This document shows positions 1 to 7,863 of a stretch of DNA of 39,189 bases, one piece after another. Numbering within the stretch: position 1 is the first letter of the stretch; every line of letters begins with the position of its first letter. Under the pieces are notes generated by a model that worked only from the letters and a program-made list of their open reading frames with translations, did no database searches and was not told where the DNA came from. This DNA comes from an uncultured Prevotella sp. (GTDB lineage Bacteria; Bacteroidota; Bacteroidia; Bacteroidales; Bacteroidaceae). Position numbers and translations under genes: made by a program. The stretch covers positions 1-39,189 of the forward strand of contig ONBG01000032.1 in NCBI GenBank assembly GCA_900316015.1. The letters are read 5' to 3'.

Positions 1-108
1 GCATTAACTCTTGTTTTTTCATGCTCTAATCAAGAGGTCAGTCTTCAAACCATTTCAACAGAGGAAAACAATCCATATAAGTGGGATGAGTCATTTCATT
101 TGAAATAA
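1..108 (+). CDS. C-terminal part of a small lipoprotein, cut by window start
   Basis: Frame 1 is open from the first base to a TAA at 106-108 and gives 35 residues. The start codon lies before the window. The visible part holds a lipoprotein-type sequence, LVFSC, with the Cys at residue 8 of the fragment, followed by a short polar tail. If the Cys is the lipidation site, the mature part would be only about 28 residues, so the gene is either a very small lipoprotein or the 5' end of a longer one that has been cut by a stop or frameshift. Just after the stop another frame reads LQGKWY at about 137-154, a lipocalin-like start, which supports the broken-gene view. No function can be given. Confidence 0.4.
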   Translation, partial: ALTLVFSCSNQEVSLQTISTEENNPYKWDESFHLK

Positions 109-261
109 AATGCAGCTTGATAATCAAACAGTTACAAGGTAAATGGTACAAAAATGTGCAAGAGAACATACGCTTGTAATAACGAATTTTTGAGCTGGCG
201 TTCTACTTGTTGTTATAAAATATTAAGGAAAAGGCTCTTGTCTTTAACTTTTTATAAGTAC

Positions 262-299
262 AACTTTCCCGCCCATACCTTTCCATAATTGGAAAGTTT
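262..299. promoter_or_regulatory. Probable operator upstream of the HTH gene
   Basis: A perfect 6-bp inverted repeat, CTTTCC (279-284) and GGAAAG (291-296), has a 6-base spacer. A third half-site, AACTTTCC, lies at 262-269. The repeat sits just before the -7 element at 304-311, where a bound protein would block RNA polymerase. Autoregulation by the adjacent XRE protein is the simplest reading; it is inferred from position and symmetry. Confidence 0.5.
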
Positions 300-303
300 T
301 ACT

Positions 304-311
304 TACCTTTG
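304..311 (+). promoter_or_regulatory. Bacteroidetes-type -7 element for the HTH operon
   Basis: TACCTTTG fits TAnnTTTG. It lies 26 bases before the ATG at 338. No good TTG is seen about 19 bases upstream. Confidence 0.5.
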
Positions 312-337
312 CGGTAAACAACAATAGATAGGTAGAT

Positions 338-757
338 ATGGAGAACAAGAGTTTAGGGATGATCATACGCGAGGAGCGAAAGAAGAAAGGACTTACGCAA
401 GCCCAGCTTGGCAGACTGATCGGCCTGAAGGAGTCTCGCGTATCAAAGATTGAGCATGGCGCACCGATAACACCTGAGGTGGCATCTTTCATTCTTGGCA
501 AGATGGGGTCGGCATTACAGATTAATGTCGTTGACAAATCGGGCTTTAACCCAGAGGAGAGCGATTTTGTCGTGTCTGTTATCAACAACTTCGCGAACGA
601 GAAGAAGGTCCCTCTCACACAAGCTTACAGCTATATCGTGACTTTCAAGGGAATGGATTTTCTACGCCAATACCAGGACATTGAGAAGACCCTCAGCAAT
701 CAAGAGATTGTCAATGATGTCTCTCGTGTATGTGCCAATAACGGTGGCCGTCTATGA
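338..757 (+). CDS. XRE-family HTH regulator fused to a DUF3791-like domain
   Basis: This 139-residue protein has an XRE/Cro helix-turn-helix at about residues 8-62, with the typical RxxKGLTQxxLG and SRVSKIEHG segments. Residues about 73-135 (from SDFVVSVINNFA onward) resemble DUF3791, a small family usually encoded beside DUF3990. The next gene is a DUF3990 remnant whose ATG overlaps this stop as ATGA, so the two were translationally coupled. The set looks like a toxin-antitoxin-type locus with this protein as DNA-binding antitoxin and autorepressor through the upstream inverted repeat. The HTH assignment is firm; the DUF3791 match is by recalled pattern; the antitoxin role is inferred. Confidence 0.8.
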   Translation: MENKSLGMIIREERKKKGLTQAQLGRLIGLKESRVSKIEHGAPITPEVASFILGKMGSALQINVVDKSGFNPEESDFVVSVINNFANEKKVPLTQAYSYIVTFKGMDFLRQYQDIEKTLSNQEIVNDVSRVCANNGGRL

Positions 758-1065
758 TACTCTATCACGGCAGTAACCGATTGATAACCAATATAGACCT
801 GTCAAAGAGCAAGGACTTCAAGGACTTTGGTCGTGGCTTCTATCTGACCATGCCTACAAGCATGACTATGACATTGTCATCGGTCCTGTTGCGGACTCAC
901 GTGTGGATGCCATATTAGGAGTCTCGAAGGAGCTATGGCAACGCATACGACAGAAGTTCAAACCTCATCAAGTTGGCAAAACTGCTGAAATATCCAGGCC
1001 CGGAATACATCCAATACTGCTTTTGTACTGAAAAAGGAATTAGACAATTAATATTAGACTTATGA
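754..1065 (+). pseudogene. Broken DUF3990 gene (predicted toxin partner)
   Basis: Frame 1 from the ATG at 754 begins MILYHGSNRLI and reaches DFGRGFYLT, the conserved N-terminal block of DUF3990, thought to have an ADP-ribosyltransferase-like fold. It soon hits a TAG near 916. A second frame from about 864 reads YDIVIGPVADSRVDA, a middle block of the family. Frame 1 then resumes from about 919 and carries the C-terminal block ending YCFCTEKGIRQL, stopping at 1063-1065. The blocks lie too close together, so an internal deletion as well as frameshifts is likely. No full-length product is possible. The end overlaps the next ATG (1062). Confidence 0.7.
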
Positions 1066-1271
1066 TTACAGATAAACTCGAAATAGGAAAATTGCTGTCA
1101 AGGCTCACAACTTATCTTGCCAAAGAGCTGTACCTGTCGACCATGGCTGCAGTCGGTGCTGTATGCATGTCAAAGGTAGCCAATGAGCTGGTTAGTGGAA
1201 AGATACCAGAAGGAACCTCCTTCGAAGAATTATCGGAGAGGCTGCTCAAAGAAGTAACGATGGCACAATGA
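1062..1271 (+). CDS. Small hypothetical protein of the HTH/DUF3990 locus
   Basis: This 69-residue protein is predicted to be mostly helical and soluble, with no signal peptide. Its ATG overlaps the stop of the DUF3990 remnant (ATGA), so it was the third gene of that unit. DUF3990 loci often carry a second small partner gene, and this may be one; the sequence is not close enough to DUF3791 for me to name it. With the toxin gene dead it may be drifting. It is followed by about 100 bases with no gene. Confidence 0.5.
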   Translation: MITDKLEIGKLLSRLTTYLAKELYLSTMAAVGAVCMSKVANELVSGKIPEGTSFEELSERLLKEVTMAQ

Positions 1272-1377
1272 GGAAAAACAATTAAAAGTCCTCCTATGTA
1301 ACTGATACAGGGTAGCGAGCTTACCACACTATCATGGAGCTTGCTCTTCTTTGTTGAACTTATCAGTTCTAAATATA

Positions 1378-1833
1378 TTAACGCAAGAAGAGGTATATAA
1401 AAAACAGACCAATAGCAAAGTCTACTAAGGCAAATATGAAACAATGCTTTCTCCATTTTTTTATTTTCAAATTTCTTATATTTTCAAACCTTTTAAAATA
1501 ATAATCACTATCATGTGAAATAAAATAAACGAATATAATGAATATTACCTGTATTAAAAACCCCGTCTCAATAATATAAACTGTTCCTATATGTGTAAAT
1601 AGCTTTAAAAAATATGCTATCATTAATGTTGCAGGAACGGTGAATAAAACCAGAAACGTTATTGAGTGATTGCCAAAGAACCAAAGGCAATCTTTTCGGC
1701 TATCCTCTTGAACGGACGAAGGGTTGATGTGCCTTATTAACAAATCCAAGAAGTGTGTACTTTGGTAAATACATACAAGTAAATCACAAATTACATAATT
1801 CAATATGTTTGAATAGTATATAAGTTTTTTCAT
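1378..1833 (-). CDS. Hypothetical integral membrane protein
   Basis: This 151-residue, AT-rich gene encodes a protein with hydrophobic segments at about residues 8-25, 58-78, 88-108 and 131-150, and a basic loop (KKWRKH) before the last one. It starts MKKLIYYSN. I do not recognise a family. It is the last of a minus-strand series after the Rhs remnant and the lipoprotein at 1987-2310, so it may be a leftover of a polymorphic-toxin locus, for example a membrane immunity protein, but only the position supports that. The 153 bases between 1834 and 1986 hold nothing I can identify. Confidence 0.5.
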   Translation of the reverse strand: MKKLIYYSNILNYVICDLLVCIYQSTHFLDLLIRHINPSSVQEDSRKDCLWFFGNHSITFLVLFTVPATLMIAYFLKLFTHIGTVYIIETGFLIQVIFIIFVYFISHDSDYYFKRFENIRNLKIKKWRKHCFIFALVDFAIGLFFIYLFLR

Positions 1834-1986
1834 AAAAGCTATTATTTTTTTATATTGATGTCACGTATGCTTTCGAAGTATTCAAAATAGCAATGGTCAT
1901 ATTTTGATATGGACATAATATAAAGCGACAAATTGAGCTATTATTGTCTGGCCTTTTCTCTTTCTGACTAACAGAATTGACCTACC

Positions 1987-2310
1987 TCATTTAACAGGTA
2001 CGAAACAATTAATCTCCCCCAACTTGTTTCTCATAACGAGCGTATCTTTATGAAAGGAAATGTGTTGTACGATAGTTTCTCCCCAATAGTCTAAGGACAT
2101 ACTATCGCCTGCAAACTTATAAGATATCGCTACAATAGGATCTTCATCAATATAATACAAGCTATCCTTGTCGATTTGAAAAACAGCAATCTGATCATCA
2201 CTTGCCCGCCAAGTGCCAAATAATCGGTCTTGTAAACTCTGTCGAGGCGATGAAGCCATACAAGACAACATGGCAAAAGCAACTGTTGAAATAAAAAATA
2301 TTTTTTTCAT
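1987..2310 (-). CDS. Small lipoprotein, lipocalin-like
   Basis: This 107-residue protein has a lipoprotein signal, MKKIFF...AMLSC, with the lipidated Cys at residue 17. The mature part starts with a GTWRASDDQ block and continues with short alternating beta-strand-like segments, as in small Bacteroidetes lipocalin-like lipoproteins. It should sit in the outer membrane or face the periplasm. It lies downstream of an Rhs C-terminal domain predicted to attack peptidoglycan; an immunity protein for such a toxin would have to work in the periplasm, so this lipoprotein is a candidate. However, 378 bases separate the two and it has its own promoter-like element (2436-2443), so the link is weak. Confidence 0.6.
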   Translation of the reverse strand: MKKIFFISTVAFAMLSCMASSPRQSLQDRLFGTWRASDDQIAVFQIDKDSLYYIDEDPIVAISYKFAGDSMSLDYWGETIVQHISFHKDTLVMRNKLGEINCFVPVK

Positions 2311-2435
2311 ATTTAATTACTTTATATATAAATAACTCGAGTTCGATTAAATTGAAACTATCTAAAGACTTGGAGATAAGAGATGTTTTTCGAATACTTG
2401 CAATACTCTAACAAACGTCTCATGATTCCCGCAGA

Positions 2436-2443
2436 CAAAGTTA
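2436..2443 (-). promoter_or_regulatory. -7 element upstream of the lipoprotein gene
   Basis: On the minus strand the sequence is TAACTTTG, a match to TAnnTTTG. It would give a leader of about 120 bases before the ATG at 2310. No clear -33 TTG is seen. Confidence 0.35.
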
Positions 2444-2520
2444 CTATATTTTTTAGTATGGCAGAGGTTTTTTGCAAAGTTTTTAATGTTCTTGGTAAAA
2501 TCTACAATGCAACCCCAAAA

Positions 2521-2667
2521 TTAACGTGAGAATATACTCAGCGTAGCATTCGAGACATTGAACGTGTAAAGCCCCTGGTAACTATATTTCCCCTAAAAGA
2601 AGTCTTTCATTGCTGTTGAATGCTCTATTAATCGCCAACTTACACTGTTTTTATTTTTCTTACTCAT
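2521..2667 (-). pseudogene. Short remnant just after the Rhs end
   Basis: An ATG at 2667 (minus), 21 bases after the Rhs stop, opens a frame of 24 residues (MSKKNKNSVSWRLI...), meets a TAG at 2593-2595 and then continues for 23 more codons to TAA at 2521-2523. The position directly behind a toxin domain is where an immunity gene belongs, so this could be an immunity-gene remnant. It could equally be the end of a lost mobile element. I recognise no family. The rest of 2311-2688 holds only the promoter-like element. Confidence 0.25.
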
Positions 2668-2688
2668 GTGACTTTATGAGAGATATTA

Positions 2689-3606
2689 TTAGTACTGCTT
2701 AATTTCTATATGATATGCAGGATCATGTGAATTTAGAGGATCTAATAATTTTGTTACTCGCCTAATCAGTGCATTATGAAATGCAGTTCGTTTATTTATA
2801 GGAACTTTCTGATAGGAGATATCAATAACATTCATTTTCTTTAAAGTTTCAGGTGTTCCACAATGATGAGACACATTATATGGTCCTACTTCATAGATTT
2901 CATCTATCATCTTTTGCTTATTCGAATAGTATTCCAGAACTTTTCTCCCAGCTGGTGCATATCTAATATGCTTTCCATGACTTTCATTATAGTACATCGC
3001 ATTAGCCTGAGACTCCGGACTTCTTACAGTACTTGTTATGTGAACTACAGTCAGTCCAGCTTCAGCCATAGCATCCATAATAATTGATCGCGATAAAGCC
3101 GAAACCTTTCCTGCATCTGACGGCTTGTCGAATAAAATGCTACGACGTGGACAAGATGCTTTACAAACAACTTCTTGCAAAGGTTCTTGAGCTTCTAGTG
3201 TTCCATCAGGTAACCTCTTTACATATCCAGGGCCTCCATTACCATCATATCCATCATGTTCAGCAAAATTGAAAGCACCAATTTGCAAACCATTTAAGGC
3301 GCCTTGCAAGAAATCACCTCCTGCAGCCCAAGCGATCGCTCCACCGGCTGCAGTTGTAGATGCCATTAATAAATATGGACTCCAATTAGACGACTGTGCA
3401 AACGAGCCCATACCTGAAGAAGCTGCACCAGAAATTAATCCATTCCAGAAATTATCTCCATTTAACGCATTGAACACACCATTAGACAAGCCATGTGCAC
3501 CAGCTCTAAGCATTTCATGGCCAAACGAGCCAGCCTGTCCGAAGAGTGAGCCAATACCATAAGTTGCTGCCGCGCTAAGACCTCCGAGCAAGGCTCCTCT
3601 CCATAT
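2689..3606 (-). pseudogene. 5'-truncated Rhs protein with M15-like peptidase toxin domain
   Basis: The minus-strand frame is open from about 3606 (WRGALLGGLS...) to 2689, about 300 residues. The first ~120 residues are the Gly/Ala-rich hydrophobic segment that ends Rhs core regions in Bacteroidetes. Residues about 150-300 are a C-terminal domain with a TVRSPESQANAMYY block, a NVSHHCG block, VIDIS, and a final YHIEI. These match the layout of M15/VanY-type zinc peptidases (His, Asp, then a late His), and I recall similar domains in phage lysins and Rhs toxins. Nearly all of the YD-repeat core, the signals for export and the normal start are missing; TTG at 3591 is the only nearby start. Peptidoglycan cleavage is inferred from the motifs. 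Confidence 0.6.
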
Positions 3607-3990
3607 TACTGTAGTTTTTATCAGATGGTTGATAGAATTACCCGATGTGCCATCATTTTCTCTCAGACCAAAGAAGGTTGCGTCATCACCGACGGACAGA
3701 TCGACAGCGGCTTCAACGATCTTTTAGCTATCAACGATGTGTTGTTTATACAAGCTGTAGAGCCATTGACAGAGTATCAGATGAACTTCTTGCGTGCCAT
3801 TGCTTCCGGTGTCAACAAGGACTTTACCTTGGAAAACATCCGCCAGCAATTCTATCTCGGAAGCTACTCCAACATCCATCGGCTAAAAACTTCCCTCATC
3901 AATGCAGACCTCATCGACTCTTCGTCGCAGGCTGGCATCACAATCACCGATCCAGTCTTTGAGCAGTGGTTCAGAATAAAGATGATGTAG
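3601..3990 (+). pseudogene. C-terminal fragment of an AAA-type ATP-binding protein
   Basis: The frame is open from about 3601 (PYYCSFYQMVDRIT...) to TAG at 3988-3990. The recognisable part, including LTEYQMNFLRAIASG and a winged-helix-like C-terminus ending DPVFEQWFRIK, matches the C-terminal region of the archaeal/bacterial AAA ATPase family in which PYY follows the ATPase core. The Walker A and B parts are absent. The first codons directly abut the antisense Rhs remnant, so a rearrangement removed the 5' end. An ATG at 3625 could give 121 residues but without the ATPase core it should have no such activity. Confidence 0.6.
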
Positions 3991-4031
3991 GGAAAGGACA
4001 ACCATGAACGATAGTCAGAAGGCATCATAAA

Positions 4032-4097
4032 TATGTGAAGATAAATGTCAAACTATGTAAGGATACTTGGCAAAGTATGTGAAGATACTTGGCAAAG
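4032..4097. repeat. Three 22-bp direct tandem repeats
   Basis: Three head-to-tail units start at 4032, 4054 and 4076. The last unit is TATGTGAAGATACTTGGCAAAG; unit 2 differs from it by one base and unit 1 by a few at its 3' half. A fourth partial unit starts at 4098. The length is not a multiple of three and no gene covers it. It lies in the 272-base gap between the ATPase fragment and the polyene operon. Confidence 0.85.
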
Positions 4098-4231
4098 TAA
4101 GTCCACATAGTAGGGGAAGCTGCTGCAGTTAATAAAATGGTAGCCTCAACAGGAAGTATTGGGACTCCTTGAAAATGAGAGGGGTGCAGTTAAAAATCCT
4201 AAGTATTAGGGTAGGTTTGAGAAAAAAGTTG

Positions 4232-4239
4232 TATATTTG
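4232..4239 (+). promoter_or_regulatory. -7 element of the polyene operon
   Basis: TATATTTG fits TAnnTTTG and lies 23 bases before the ATG at 4263. It is the only good promoter match in front of the 22-gene unit. The spacing to the nearest TTG (4217-4219) is short. Confidence 0.6.
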
Positions 4240-4262
4240 CACCCTACAAGTAATATGAAGAT

Positions 4263-4991
4263 ATGGAGTATGCATTGGTAACAGGAGCTTCTCGGGGCAT
4301 TGGAAAGGCGATTGCCTTGAAGATAGCAGCAACAGGCTTACCTGTCCTGATTAATTATAGAAGAAATGAGGAGGCAGCTCAACAGACGCTTCAGGAAATC
4401 ACGGCAGCTGGTGGGAAGGCAGAGCTTTTTCCTTTTGACGTGTCCGATCCTGTCGCTATAGAGAAGGCTATCGCTGAATGGGAGAATGCACATCCTGAAG
4501 ACTTTGTTTCCGTATTGGTTAATAATGCGGGCATCCGCAAGGATAATGTGATGATCTTCATGCAAGATGAGGAATGGCATCAGGTGTTGGACACTACATT
4601 GAATGCTTTCTTCTATATCACCAGACGTGTATTGAAGAATATGCTTATCCATCGTTGTGGGCGTATTATCAATATGGCTTCGCTCAGTGGGATAAAAGGA
4701 TTGCCTGGGCAAACGAATTATTCAGCTGCCAAGGGTGCTGTTATTAGTGCTACTAAGGCATTGGCTCAAGAGGTTGCTGCCCGAAAAATTACAGTGAATG
4801 CCATCGCACCGGGCTTTATAGCAACGGACATGACGAGCGACTTGGATCAAGAGAAGCTGAAGAAGATGATACCGGTAGGTAGGTTCGGCAAACCGGAAGA
4901 GGTGGCATCCTTGGCTGCATTCCTTGCCAGCAAGGATGCCGCCTATATCACAGGACAGGTGATTCAAATCAATGGAGGACTGTATACTTGA
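4263..4991 (+). CDS. 3-oxoacyl-ACP reductase (FabG-like), first gene of the polyene operon
   Basis: This 242-residue short-chain dehydrogenase reduces the 3-keto group of the ACP-bound chain with NADPH. It shows the Rossmann motif TGASRGIGKA (residues about 7-16), NNAGI near residue 90, a catalytic Ser in MASLSG, YSAAK with the catalytic Tyr and Lys, and the family ending QINGG. Length is normal. It plays the role of ApeQ in the enterobacterial aryl polyene system. Its stop overlaps the next start by one base (TGATG). The housekeeping fabG would normally sit elsewhere with other fab genes, so this copy is pathway-specific by context. Confidence 0.92.
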   Translation: MEYALVTGASRGIGKAIALKIAATGLPVLINYRRNEEAAQQTLQEITAAGGKAELFPFDVSDPVAIEKAIAEWENAHPEDFVSVLVNNAGIRKDNVMIFMQDEEWHQVLDTTLNAFFYITRRVLKNMLIHRCGRIINMASLSGIKGLPGQTNYSAAKGAVISATKALAQEVAARKITVNAIAPGFIATDMTSDLDQEKLKKMIPVGRFGKPEEVASLAAFLASKDAAYITGQVIQINGGLYT

Positions 4992-6211
4992 TGGAAAGAA
5001 GAGTTGTGGTGACCGGCATGGGCATCTGGTCGTGCATCGGTATCAATAAGGAAGAAGTAGCAGAATCCCTTCATAAAGGGAAGAGCGGCATTGGTGAAGA
5101 ACCCGTGAGGTTGGAGTATGGCTATCAGTCGGATCTAACGGGCGTTGTCCCTCAGCCGCAGTTGAAAGGTATCCTGTCCCGGCGCTTACGCGTAGGATTG
5201 TCAGAAGAAGCTGAGTATGCCTATATGGCTGCTAAGGAGGCTTTGGAACAGGCAGGTATGGATGAGGAATACCTCAAACAGCATGAGGTGGGTTGCATCT
5301 TTGGAAATGACTCTTCGGCGAAACCCGTGATTGAGGCATCGAAAGTGATGGATGAAAAACATGATACCCAGTTGCTAGGGTCTGGATTTATCTTTCAGGC
5401 GATGAACTCAACGGTGAACATGAACTTAAGTTCCATCTTCCATCTTCGTGGCATCAATTTCTCGGTTAGCTCCGCATGTGCAAGTGGTTCTCACAGCATA
5501 GGCTTGGGTTATCTGTTCGTCAAGCAAGGCTTGCAAGACCGTATTTTGGTAGGTGCTGCCCAAGAGACCAATTATTATAGTATGGCATCCTTTGATGCGT
5601 TGAATGCCTTCAGCAAAAGGATGAGTGAGCCCACAAAGGCTTCGAGGCCTTTTGATAGGGACCGTGATGGATTGATCCCCAGCGGTGGGGCGGCTGCATT
5701 GGTCTTAGAGGACTATGACAGTGCCATGAAGCGTGGCGCTCCTATTTTGGCAGAAGTGTGTGGGTACGGATTCTCTTCGAATGGAGGTGGAATTTCCGAG
5801 CCTTCCGATGATGGCTCTGTTATTGCGATGCAACGTGCCATGAAGGATGCCGGGATGGAGACTGAGGATATTGACTATGTCAATGCGCATGCCACTTCAA
5901 CACGGCAAGGAGATATGTTCGAGGCGATCGCCTTGGATCGCCTATTCAAAGGTAAGCATGCTTGGATCAGCTCTACCAAGGGTATGACAGGGCATGAATG
6001 CTGGATGGCTGGGGCTTCTGAGGCTGTCTATTGTATCTTGATGATGAAGAAGCATTTCATCGCCCCTAATATTAACTTTGAACATCCCGATGAATATAGT
6101 GAGCCCCTCCACCTTGCCACGAATACGATAGAGATGGAGGTGAACACTGTTCTTTCTAACTCTTTCGGCTTTGGCGGAACGAATTCCGCGCTTGTCTTGA
6201 AAAATTTATAA
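4991..6211 (+). CDS. Beta-ketoacyl-ACP synthase 1 (FabF/FabB-like)
   Basis: This 406-residue ketosynthase condenses the growing chain with malonyl-ACP. The active-site Cys is residue 163 in SSACASGS, and the two His are in NAHATST and KGMTGHE, so the C-H-H triad is complete. It ends with the GFGGTN block. The ATG at 4991 is preferred over the in-frame TTG at 4988 because it overlaps the FabG stop by one base. The cluster holds two more full ketosynthases; which one extends the chain and which one starts it cannot be told from sequence. Confidence 0.92.
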   Translation: MERRVVVTGMGIWSCIGINKEEVAESLHKGKSGIGEEPVRLEYGYQSDLTGVVPQPQLKGILSRRLRVGLSEEAEYAYMAAKEALEQAGMDEEYLKQHEVGCIFGNDSSAKPVIEASKVMDEKHDTQLLGSGFIFQAMNSTVNMNLSSIFHLRGINFSVSSACASGSHSIGLGYLFVKQGLQDRILVGAAQETNYYSMASFDALNAFSKRMSEPTKASRPFDRDRDGLIPSGGAAALVLEDYDSAMKRGAPILAEVCGYGFSSNGGGISEPSDDGSVIAMQRAMKDAGMETEDIDYVNAHATSTRQGDMFEAIALDRLFKGKHAWISSTKGMTGHECWMAGASEAVYCILMMKKHFIAPNINFEHPDEYSEPLHLATNTIEMEVNTVLSNSFGFGGTNSALVLKNL

Positions 6212-6226
6212 TTAACATAAGATAGT

Positions 6227-6760
6227 ATGAAGAAAACAGTGATTTTACTCATGGCATGTTTGATGTCATTGACAATGAATGCACAGTCCATTACGGAAGG
6301 CAAATTGCCTGCCCTATATGGTCAGACTGTGAAATTTGAAGTAGATTGGTCGCAATTGAAGATCAACAATTTGGGCGTTGCTGATTGGCTCGCTTATCGT
6401 TCTGCGGAGCAGCCTGAATGGGATGCTCGGAAAGAATTGGACAAGGAATTGAAGCCCACGGTACTGGAGCAAGTCCTTCCGCAGCTGAACAAGTATATGC
6501 AGGTCAAGGATGTTGCCTTCTTACCAGCCCCTCAGAAAGCCAAGTACGTCTTGGTTTTCATCCCCGTGAATGTGGATAAGAAAGGAAACAATCTGGATCG
6601 GGTCCAGATTCGTGATGCCGCAACAGGAGAGAAACTTTGCCAGTTGACCGTTGATGGCAAGGGCGGGCATTTCGGGACCATGTCCAATCTCTGGGGCGAT
6701 GGGTTTAGAAGTGCAGGCAAACGATTAGGCTCTTTTTTGGCAAAGAAAATAACGAAATAA
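6227..6760 (+). CDS. Hypothetical exported protein of the polyene operon
   Basis: This 177-residue protein has a signal peptide (MKKTVILLMACLMSLTMNAQS, cleavage near residue 20). The mature part has a strand-rich middle (YVLVFIPVNVDKKG) and ends in a Gly- and Lys-rich helix (FRSAGKRLGSFLAKK), a pattern like periplasmic accessory proteins of the DUF4410/DUF4136 type, though I cannot assign it. It sits 15 bases after the first ketosynthase and 1 base before the methyltransferase, so it is co-transcribed. A periplasmic role in handling or anchoring the product is plausible but inferred from context only. Confidence 0.7.
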   Translation: MKKTVILLMACLMSLTMNAQSITEGKLPALYGQTVKFEVDWSQLKINNLGVADWLAYRSAEQPEWDARKELDKELKPTVLEQVLPQLNKYMQVKDVAFLPAPQKAKYVLVFIPVNVDKKGNNLDRVQIRDAATGEKLCQLTVDGKGGHFGTMSNLWGDGFRSAGKRLGSFLAKKITK

Positions 6761-6761
6761 A

Positions 6762-7856
6762 ATGCATTTATCAGAAGCATTAGAAGTGAAATATACCAAG
6801 GATACGCTGTCTGCGCGTGATGCTCAGCGTGCAGCTGAGTTTATCGCCTTTGGTCCTGTGGTGTTTGAAGTGTCACGACTGATGGTTAAATGGGGCATCC
6901 TCGACCTGCTCAGAGATGAGGAGCTAACCCTTGAGGAAGTGGCTCAACGCACTGGGCTGTCGCTGTATGCAGTTAAATGCCTGATGGAAGCATCGCTCAC
7001 CATTGGGACAATCTTGGTGAACGAGTCTAGCAACCGCTTTTCCCTCTCCAAGACAGGATGGTTCTTACTCAATGATCCTGCTACAAGGGTGAACATCGAC
7101 TTCAACCATGATGTCAACTATGAGGGATGGTTCCACTTGGAGGAGGCATTGAAAGAAGGGAAGCCTGCTGGGCTTCGGCATTTTGGAAACTGGCATACTG
7201 TGTATGAGGGGCTCTCTCAATTGCCAGCAGGCATGCAGCAAAGCTGGTTTGCCTTTGATCATTTCTATTCTGATTCTTCCTTTTCCGAAGCCTTAGGGGT
7301 CGTCTTTGCCCGGCATCCCAAGACCTTGCTTGATGTTGGGGGAAATACTGGACGATGGGCCTTACAATGTGTCCATTATGATCATGATGTCCAGGTAACT
7401 ATTGTCGATTTGCCTCAACAACTGATGATGATGAGGAAACAGACCCAAGGAAAAGAAGGGGCTGAACGTATCCATGGTTATGGCATGGACCTCCTTGACC
7501 CAAGTAATGCCTTTCCGAAGGACAAACGCTATGATGCCATTTGGATGAGTCAGTTTCTCGACTGCTTCGGTGAAGGGGAAATCCTGAGTATACTCCGGCG
7601 GACGGCGGATATCATGGATGAGGAGAATCGCCTGTACATCATGGAGACGCTGTGGGATCGTCAGAAATACGAGCCTGCTGCTTTCTGCCTTACACAGATC
7701 AGCCTTTATTTTTCTGCCATTGCCAATGGTAACAGCAAGATGTACCATTCCGACGATCTGATCCGGATCATACGGCAAGCTGGACTTGAAGTAGAGGACA
7801 TTCACGACCATTTAGGGCAAGGACATTCCATATTAGTATGTAAAAAATCAATATAG
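6762..7856 (+). CDS. SAM-dependent O-methyltransferase (family 2 type)
   Basis: This 364-residue protein has an N-terminal winged-helix dimerisation domain (residues about 30-105; LTLEEVAQRTGLS) and a C-terminal Rossmann domain with SAM motif I, LLDVGGNTG, at residues 189-197 and a later acidic VDLPQQ segment. This is the layout of plant- and polyketide-type O-methyltransferases. In an aryl polyene pathway the likely substrate is a phenolic hydroxyl of the head group, or a hydroxyl on the chain. The expected catalytic His is not certain to me from reading, so O- rather than C-methylation is a family-based guess. Confidence 0.85.
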   Translation: MHLSEALEVKYTKDTLSARDAQRAAEFIAFGPVVFEVSRLMVKWGILDLLRDEELTLEEVAQRTGLSLYAVKCLMEASLTIGTILVNESSNRFSLSKTGWFLLNDPATRVNIDFNHDVNYEGWFHLEEALKEGKPAGLRHFGNWHTVYEGLSQLPAGMQQSWFAFDHFYSDSSFSEALGVVFARHPKTLLDVGGNTGRWALQCVHYDHDVQVTIVDLPQQLMMMRKQTQGKEGAERIHGYGMDLLDPSNAFPKDKRYDAIWMSQFLDCFGEGEILSILRRTADIMDEENRLYIMETLWDRQKYEPAAFCLTQISLYFSAIANGNSKMYHSDDLIRIIRQAGLEVEDIHDHLGQGHSILVCKKSI

Positions 7857-7863
7857 AATAACA

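Noticed and set aside
244-618. 124-codon minus-strand frame opposite the HTH gene
   Set aside because: Shadow of a gene with a clear HTH; the minus-strand product has no family-like pattern.
4032-4097. A CRISPR array
   Set aside because: The units are directly head to tail with no spacers.
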